Part shown: piece by piece, positions 57,150-64,000 of the stretch | Numbering within the stretch: the stretch's first letter is position 1 | Layout of the letters: every line of letters starts with the position of its first letter | Notes under the pieces: generated by a model | What the model saw: only the letters and a program-made list of their open reading frames with translations | Database searches by the model: none | Told to the model about the DNA's origin: nothing | Assembly: GCF_963583255.1 (NCBI RefSeq) | Contig: NC_084810.1 | Location: forward strand, 11,243,853 to 11,307,852 | Direction of reading: 5' to 3' | DNA length: 64,000 nt | DNA from: Pyrus communis | Lineage: Eukaryota > Streptophyta > Magnoliopsida > Rosales > Rosaceae | Translations under genes and position numbers: made by a program

Positions 57150-57600
57150 TTTAACTAGTGAATCACCATACTTGAGGCCGTCTCCAACCAAATGTAATGC
57201 CATCCATCCACCTAAGCAACTCGAATAGCCTCAGCTATAGTAAGAAGCTCAGTTGCAATCGAACTAGAAACAGACGACGTAAAAGAACCCAAAGCAATAC
57301 CTTGATAATCACAAAATACATCACCATAACTTGCATGACGCATTAGTAATTACCTTGGTCCACCCCACCATAGGAGGTTTTCAGACAACAGGTTTGAAAC
57401 GCGAGGTAGTAGACAACAAAGAAGAAACGCCTAAAAGTTTGAAAAATAAAAGGACTTGACGCAAAAGGAACCGAAGAAAAAACCAAAGAGGCAAATTCTT
57501 TAGAACACATAAAAATACTGGCCTTGGCATGAGCGATACATAGCTTAGCACCTTTAAAACAGAGCTTGTTTCGTAGAGACCATAAATACCAGCTCAAATA
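57150..57600 (-). pseudogene. LINE-type C-terminal RNase H fragment
   Basis: Minus-strand frame with LWSLRNKLCFKGAKLC (the pre-RNase H WxxRNK motif), then GDVFCDYQGIALGSF, ATELLTIAEAIRVA, a stop, and WHYIWLETA. This order is that of the RNase H-like domain in plant L1-type elements. No reverse transcriptase is next to it. Confidence 0.7.
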
Positions 57601-57604
57601 CTCA

Positions 57605-57838
57605 CGATTAAAGAGATCATTTAATAACTATTTCGTTTTTACATTTTAGTTTTCACTTTTTTGAAATTGATGAAAGCGCTTTTTGTGAAAATGTTTTTGG
57701 AACCCAAAAACATTTTTTCTAAAAATAATTTCAATCATTCTAAAAGTACTTTCAAATGAGCCATTCTCATTTTTCTTTTCATTTTCATGTTGTTGTTGCC
57801 TAATCCCATGTCTAATCTCTCACTAAATAAGGAATTGA
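57605..57838. other. AT-rich spacer
   Basis: No gene. The last three bases (TGA, 57836-57838) are the target duplication of the next element. Confidence 0.5.
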
Positions 57839-59481
57839 GACCATCTCCAACCGAAGGATTCAGAGGGCCAGAGGGCCGAAAATAGCCCGAAAACCGTCTC
57901 CAACCAAGGGCTAGGCCAAATGACTCGTGATGTCAGCTAGCAATGGCTAGCTGACGTCGTGCTGATATAAGTTATCGTTGGATTTGAATTTTTTTTTTTA
58001 TATTTTCCAACCAAAATTTTTAAAAATTCTCATTTTTTCCTATAAATACCTAAGCCATTCCTACACCATTTGTCACATAATTTTCACCATTCCAACTATC
58101 TCACTTCATTCTTTTTTAATTCTTCACATTCTATTTTCTTACCTCCTCCAATAATCTTTCCTTCAATTTTTTCAATAATTTTCAAATGGCCTCATCTGCA
58201 ATGAAAGGTAGGGTTTGGACCCGAAAAGAAGATGAAGCTCTTTGCAGGACTTATAGATGGGTCTCGGAAGATAGTGTGAGGGGGACTTCTCAAACAAGTG
58301 AAGGTATTTGGACTCGTGTGTCCAAAAAATACTATGAGTTCTACAAATGCACCACTCCACTGAATACCCGAAACCACGATAGTTGTTCTTCAAGATGGAA
58401 GAAACATCTTCATCCAAGTTTGAATAAATGGCATCAAGCACTGTTAGCAGCCGCAAGTAAACATGAAAGTGGCGCCAATTACTACGACAAAGTAAATGTT
58501 TTCATAATTTATTTTAAATATTTAATTATATTACATTTAATTTCATAAATTAATTTCCTTTAATTTTTGTAATTATATTTAATTATATTACATTTAATTT
58601 CAAAATTTAATTTCCTTTAATTTTTGTAATTATATTTTCTAGGTACGAAGCGGAGGAATTGTATATGAGGGCAGCTCGAAACCTTTTCAGTTTCATGGTT
58701 GTTGGGAAATTTGTAAAGGGTGGGTGTTATTTGAAGATCCACCTCAACATAGAGTAGGTCCTACGCCGGTGTTCGGAACTCAATCCTCAGCTGTAGATGG
58801 GGATGAAGATGGATTTCCTACCATTCAAGAAACAAGGGTAGAAAATCCGTCTTCGGGTGAAGGTTCCATACCTAGGGCTATGAGATCGAATTAAGGCCCG
58901 AAGGTTGAAGGAAAAGGGCAAGGCAAAGGATGATTACGCTGCTTAACAGGAAATGGCGGCCTCATTGCAATTAATGGCGGAGCAAAATGTCTTTGCCACG
59001 GAAGAAAGGAACCGTAGGCATGAAGAACGGGCCAAACAAATACAAGAAGAGATGGATGATAGGAATATGCAAAGGAACATTTTGGATTACACTCCAATGA
59101 GTAAGGCCTATTTTGATAGGAAAAAGAGGGAAATTATGATCCGGCGGCAGTTGTTTACCTCGAACTATACTCCTACAATGGCGGATGATGAAGATGATGT
59201 TGATTATGGACTTTAAATTTAAGTTGTTGTAGTTTTTAAATATAAGTTGTAGTTTTTAAATTTAAAAGTTGTTGTAGTTTTTAAATTTAAATAATAAACT
59301 ATGTTTGGCCCTTTGTTGAAGATGATTTTTTGTCACAAGGCTATGTTTGGCCCTATGACTCTTTGGCCCTCGGTTGGAGATTGTAAGAAATATGACCATG
59401 CACTGTTCATTAAAATATTAATTTATTAGAGGACCGAGGGCTAAAATGAACCCTTTGGCCCTCCTTCGGTTGGAGATTGCC
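57839..59481 (+). mobile_element. PIF/Harbinger element with ORF1 only
   Basis: Termini GACCATCTCCAACCGAAGG (left) and GGCAATCTCCAACCGAAGG (from the right on the other strand) are flanked by TGA on both sides (57836-57838, 59482-59484). The element is 1643 bp. It encodes the Myb-like ORF1 of the superfamily but no DDE transposase, so it would depend on another copy for movement. Confidence 0.85.
58186..59216 (+). pseudogene. Harbinger ORF1 (Myb-like/NAM-associated) protein, broken
   Basis: Exon 1, 58186-58491, encodes KGRVWTRKEDEALCRTYRWV, the trihelix/Myb-like DNA-binding part, then WTRVSKKYYEFYKC. An intron with GTAAAT...TTCTAG follows. Exon 2, 58643-59216, includes PFQFHGCWEICKGWVLFEDP and a charged, coiled-coil C terminus (ERNRRHEERAKQIQEEMDD, MSKAYFDRKKREI, ending DDEDDVDYGL). 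Frame shifts near 58650 and 58895 and a stop near 58945 break it. In active elements ORF1 binds the terminus and works with the transposase. Plant databases often mislabel such proteins. Confidence 0.82.
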
Positions 59482-59484
59482 TGA

Positions 59485-60282
59485 TTCCTTCCCTTGAGTC
59501 ATGACAAACAGAGGGCCAAAAGCCCCAATAAATGGAATCAAAGTCCTTATTTAATTAGGCTTATATTTGATTTTCTTCCTGAACTTTTGTACACTCAAAA
59601 TCGTCTTTTTTTCATTTTTGTAAAATCCCTATTAAATAGAAATTTTATCCCTCCTTTAATCTGCCACATTGATACCACATTGTAGAGGGCATTAAATTTG
59701 TGCGTAGCTTGACTCTCATGTATTAAAGCTGCCATAACACCATCTAGAAAAATGATCGAATTGTAAAATTCTATAGAAAATACACATCCGTATCTTTCCA
59801 AGCATGGATGAATCATCATATGGTTCTTCTTGAGTCAGTACATTTTATTTGACGAAATCGAGTGATCTGCACAAGCAATGCTAACGGCATAGAATTTTTA
59901 AAGCCTTTTAATCTCATTATTTTTTCTTTTTAGCTCATTTTCTACTCTTTTCTTATTACAGCCTAAAAACCATAAAAGGAAAGTAAACATATATAGAAAT
60001 TTTCAAGGTATACAAGATACACTCCTGATTGGAACTTCTTTATATCTTGTTGATGCACAAGATCGGGTTGATTTTGGATCATCTTATATCCGACCGTAAA
60101 TTAAATAAACATACAAAAACACATGATGTATCGTGGTTGACATCAAGTTTTCTACCATTTTTAAGTAACATGTTGTAAGTTCGATTTCGACATGTTCGAT
60201 ATCAAATTGCTATCACTGTTTTAGGATTAATAAATAATAACAAAGAAAAAGAAATTGGCACTCCATCCTTTTGGGTTAAAAA
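59485..60282. other. No gene recognised
   Basis: AT-rich intergenic DNA with only short chance frames. Confidence 0.5.
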
Positions 60283-60313
60283 TTAGGAAAACTAATGAAA
60301 AAGGCTTGAAAAC
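60283..60313. repeat. Fragment of dispersed repeat at the Cassandra edge
   Basis: AGGAAAACTAATGAAAAAGG is the reverse complement of the right end of the repeat at 19855-20005. Cassandra seems to have inserted into a copy of it. Confidence 0.55.
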
Positions 60314-60404
60314 TGTAACATCCCACATCACCCAGGGGAGTGATCCTTAAATGTATATTCCCAGCCTTACCTAGAGCAAGGCCTTTTGGGAACTCATTGG
60401 CTTC

Positions 60405-60498
60405 GGGTTCCATCGGAACTCTGAAGTTAAGTGAGAGGGGGGCTTGAGCAATCCCATAATGGTTGACCCACTGGGAAGTTGCTCGTGAGTTCCCAAAA
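60405..60498 (+). repeat. 5S rRNA-like segment in the Cassandra LTR
   Basis: GGGTTCCATCGGAACTCTGA, then AGTTAAGTG, GTTGACCCACTGGGAAGTTG and CTCGTG follow the order of the 5S rRNA pol III promoter region and 3' arm, with substitutions. It is part of a retroelement, not a 5S gene. Confidence 0.85.
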
Positions 60499-60600
60499 AC
60501 AAAACCGTGAGGGAATGGTAAGCCCAAAGCGGACAATATCGTGCTACGGTGGTGGAGCAGGCCCGGGAAGCCATCCGCCCCGGGCCGGGATGTGACAATT

Positions 60601-60612
60601 TGGTATCAGAGC
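60601..60612 (+). other. Primer-binding site, initiator tRNA-Met type
   Basis: TGGTATCAGAGC, three bases after the Cassandra LTR. Confidence 0.9.
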
Positions 60613-60662
60613 CTAACCCTGGCTACGTGTGTGCCGACGAGGACGTTGGGCCCCCAAAGGGG

Positions 60663-62469
60663 TGAAGGAAAATTTGTGAAAAACAAGTTCATTTGAACAT
60701 CAACAACATGCAATTAACAATTAAAAGGCGGAATCATGTTTATATGCACTCAAAAACAAAACTTAACCCATGAACTTCAAAGCCTAGTAAGTAGGTGAAC
60801 CAAGACTCAACTCAAAACAAAGTGAGTTGAGAAATCAATACCTTTGTAGATTCCTCTTTGCATAAGCAAAGGCTAATCACCCAAAGAGAGGGCCTTCATT
60901 CCTTGCATCTTAGATCCATGGATTTGGATGGATGAAAAGGTTTCTCCAAGTTCCCAAAATTGAGAACCTCTAAGTCTCCACACCAAGGTAAGATTGGAGA
61001 AGAAATGAGTGACCTTGAGGAAGTAAGATTGCTAGATGTTTTCCTCAAGAGTGGCCGGCCATTTTAGAGAGAAAGGAGAGTTTGTTTTCATCTTTTCTCC
61101 TTAGAAAAACCCTAAAGATGAAATGGCTATAAAGATGTCTTTATACCACCTCACAATGGAGTGGCAAACTTGCAATTAAGCCAAGTTCACTACCCTCCTC
61201 TAAATGGCCGAATTTAAGGGGATTTATTGGGCTATTTGGGCCTTTGTGAATCATTATTCATTAAGTTGTCATACAACTTAAGTCAATGGACTTGACGTTC
61301 GAAGCCCATTGGGCCTTAAGGTCCAAAACTATCCCGAGGTCTTTTAACGAACTTATTCGTTTGATTAATAATCATATTAATTAATCCTTGCCATAAATAA
61401 TTAAACCATTTAATTATTCTTACTCATCTCCGTTGAATCTTCAATCTCTACCTTACACGGTGTACGATCCATTAGGTTCCTTTTAGCGAGGTAGTGGGCG
61501 ATTCAAACTCTTTCAAATCGATTGTGAATTGAAACTTACTTTCAATTCTCCCGTTAGTGATAATACACTTTTAGGGCTTCCACAAACCATGGTTGACGCC
61601 TAGCAGCATGTCATGGTTACCCAAGCTAATCAGAAGAGGTGGAGAACCTATTCAGTTTTAGGATTACAAATGCAATACGGTCTTTCTCTAATACAATACT
61701 CTTGACCACATTGTTTGGTTTGATAGTTTATTCATGTCTACTATCCAATGTGAGTCTTGTGCTTATATGATTACCTTGAATGTGATTTGGAACACATTCC
61801 AACATCTCATTCATACTCTGGCCAGAGATTCTAAATCATATCATAGAGTATTCTCCCTCAAACAGTTTGAAGGTTAGAGATCCCTTGTTGCGCATTCACT
61901 TGCCTCCATGGCTAAGTGGCTTAACCCCAACGATGTCGTGGACACCCTCCTGATGGAGTGACTTTGACATAATCAAAGATTAAGGACCTAACCACAAGAC
62001 AACTGTGATGCCTCAGGTCAAAAGACTAATTTGCATTATCCCAACCATGAGTTCTCATGTGACATGAATATGAGAACTCTTCGTTGATCGTGTTCAGTGA
62101 ACTCATTCTCTATTGAGCACCTACATGCTTGTCTTGATGTCACACACACCAATGACTCGAGACTAGTCACTCTCCCTGAGAGAAGACATAGCACGTACTG
62201 ATCTTAACGGACTGTCAATGCCCAATTGACAATCCTATGATCAGGAACGTTTAGGATGTGTCAACGAAAGAATGGTCTCATGAATCTAACTTCTTTAGAT
62301 CGCATTCTTCCAATCACATATTCCTTGGACTTATCGTTTAAGCATATAACATTTATATGAGACGGCTCAAACAATAATCTTTGCCCTTAATATTAAACTA
62401 GATTAGTTTAACATGTGAAATGTCCATAAAGTATCATCATATGATTGGTTTTAGGGCACATTTCCAACA
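60663..62469 (-). repeat. 3' LTR of a Copia retrotransposon
   Basis: Read on the minus strand it begins TGTTGGAAATGTGCCCTAAA, a typical Copia LTR start, directly after the purine tract AAGTGGGAGAT. It ends AATTTTCCTTCA at 60663. The 1807-bp LTR interrupts the Cassandra internal region. The presumed duplication AGGGG (60658-60662) should recur beyond the window. Confidence 0.75.
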
Positions 62470-64000
62470 ATCTCCCACTTGCACTAGAGCCAATCAGCTT
62501 AGTCATCAGTGATGATACCTCTTCTGTAGTCATTTCATAAATGGCTGTGTAGTAGGCCTAGACAATGGATATCTATATGTTATCCATAGAAGCAACCTTG
62601 AGAATAACGACGTCACCATTATACATGATTCTCAATCATGTGGTTCAGTCTCTCATTTGAGTTCGGACCTTGATGAGACCTTGATTCCCTGGCTTGAGCT
62701 ATTGCCCCATTAGTGTCATACACTTTCTGGTTGGAACCGAATGGAGAGTTCATAAATGAACTTTCCCATCCAAACAACAATGTTGTAAGCTTCTATATGG
62801 CAATATATTTTGCATACATGATGGAACACATTAAAGTCATTACTTTTAACGTTTCCACCCAAATATCTCTTTAGTCATAATAAAGAGATATCTCATTTAT
62901 CACTTCATTCAAAATGAAGAGATATTCTATGATGGATTAGATTCATAATCTAATACATTTACGCTTCCATTACGTTACTCTAATTCTTCCTCATTCTTGA
63001 GGAATCCATCCTTAGTATTTCTTAAATACCTAAGGATTCACTTGACAGTTGCCATGGTTCTGATCCTGGGCTTGCACTGATATTATCTTGTACCTGTTCT
63101 AGGTACAACTTATATCAATGTTTTCATACAATATGAAATACATAAATCACCTTTCTGCGTATGCATAAAGGATTCTATTTACGCATTATTTCTTTGGGAG
63201 TCAAAGGGTACATTCCCTTTGAGAAGAACAACTTCCTAGTCTCACTAGAATTGTCATTCTAATTGAAGTTTATCATCATATGAGAAACTTCCTAGCATCT
63301 CTTGTCTATTTTAGGGATTGATATAATCCAATTATATCTTGAAATATATCATTATAGATTTCCATCCCATAGACTATATCTCCCATATACATTCTATCAT
63401 TATAGAATGTTTAAAGTCATAACTTTAACGATGAAGAATTCTTTCATTTTCAAAATTAATATATATCATGTATATATATTCAAATTTAGGAATATGATTA
63501 ACTCCCACTAATCTTTTGTAAACCTAGTAAACAAAAGATTCATTTACATCTTTATGAGAAATCAAACGATTTGATCCTTTTTCTCATAAGATGCTTATAG
63601 CTCCCACTAAGTGTAGTCATAAGGATTTTCATTCTTATTTCTTTCGAATTAAGAGGTGTAACTCTATGACATAGTCATAAAGTTCAAACCATTCAACTGA
63701 GACGATTTATAAATCCTTCTCGACTACCTTGGAGCTTGTGGTGTAGGAACTAGGTTGTTATATTTGTTGATCATATCAAACAAATATTGCTTATTAGCAC
63801 ACAACCCCAGATCTTAACATGTTTAAGATTTGCCTTTCTTTCCAACTACATCTTATGGAGTTATGAAAATTTCGGAAGATCTTCTAATTGACAATCATAT
63901 TGTTTTAGAAGTATATATATATATCCTATATATGGGTAATAGATAACATCCAACAAACTAAATTTTATTCAAGTTCGTTCTTCTCCTAATGGAGAAATTC
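62470..64000 (-). pseudogene. Decayed Copia pol, 3' part, running off the window
   Basis: Minus-strand pieces match the end of Copia RNase H: NGAIAQARESRSHQ near 62710-62670, then GDVVILKVASMDNI in another frame near 62605-62565. Further in, near 63735-63650, a degenerate stretch lies where the spacer between integrase and RT is expected. Stops are frequent and no long frame survives. The 5' part and 5' LTR lie beyond 64000. Confidence 0.65.

Larger units (their letters stand above)
60314..60662 (+). mobile_element. Cassandra-type TRIM (5' LTR plus internal part)
   Basis: The LTR at 60314-60597 starts TGTAACATCCCACATCACC and ends CCGGGATGTGACA. It is followed by the primer site TGGTATCAGAGC at 60601-60612 (complement of initiator tRNA-Met) and about 50 bp of internal domain. 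The LTR contains a 5S rRNA-like segment. These are the hallmarks of Cassandra. No protein is encoded. The right half is missing here because another element begins at 60663. Confidence 0.88.

Noticed and set aside
60405..60498. A functional 5S rRNA gene
   Set aside because: It is embedded in a TRIM LTR, diverged from 5S and without the full gene ends or tandem array.
60276..60598. Minus-strand frames of 75-86 codons
   Set aside because: They lie across the Cassandra LTR and its 5S-like segment, which is non-coding.

Overview
This window is plant nuclear DNA. It has split genes with GT-AG introns, an intronic tRNA gene, nested Ty3- and Copia-type LTR retrotransposons, TIR transposons, a SINE, LINE fragments and a Cassandra-type 5S-carrying TRIM. 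The mix resembles a woody rosaceous eudicot such as apple or pear. That placement is inference from element families and was not tested. Bacterial-style features such as operons, Shine-Dalgarno sites and CRISPR arrays are absent.

Two host genes look intact, both on the minus strand. The first (14419-21891, nine exons, 681 codons) encodes a half-size ABCG transporter of the ABCG11/12/15 type. Its two large 5' introns hold several MITEs and a tRNA-Thr(AGU) gene on the opposite strand. The second (50351-53353, two exons, 424 codons) encodes the SPRY protein ASH2/TRAUCO of COMPASS-type H3K4 methyltransferase complexes. Broken host-gene copies include a ketoacyl-CoA reductase (KCR) exon 1 (7025-7520), an exosome RRP45 pseudogene (8965-11382) and a small ABCG/RRP45 chimeric scrap (13374-13505).

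0.6-6.8 kb: a gag-only, non-autonomous LTR element on the minus strand (target duplication AAAAC), itself hit by a 1.2 kb Mutator-like element with a 9-bp duplication. 6.9-14.4 kb: gene fragments, MITEs and a SINE with an exact-length 18-bp duplication. 14.4-22 kb: the ABCG gene.

23.4-46 kb: a three-level nest. An old Athila-like LTR was split by an Athila-like element (23617-44881, duplication GTTAT). That element was split by a second, very young one on the opposite strand (27835-42393, duplication CCAGT, two 2390-bp LTRs). The young element has long gag-protease-RT and RNase H-integrase frames separated by one single-base frameshift. Between its integrase and 3' LTR lies an antisense cassette with a 233-residue coiled-coil ORF, its own TATA-like site and repeated upstream modules. 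The cassette is flanked by a roughly 130-bp direct repeat. I judge this the most interesting object in the window.

46-50 kb holds LINE and MITE debris. 53.9-56.1 kb is a 2166-bp solo LTR close to the ASH2 5' end. 56.2-59.5 kb has a MITE-like element, a LINE RNase H fragment and a PIF/Harbinger element with only a Myb-like ORF1. 60.3-64.0 kb is a Cassandra element interrupted by a decayed Copia element that runs off the right edge.
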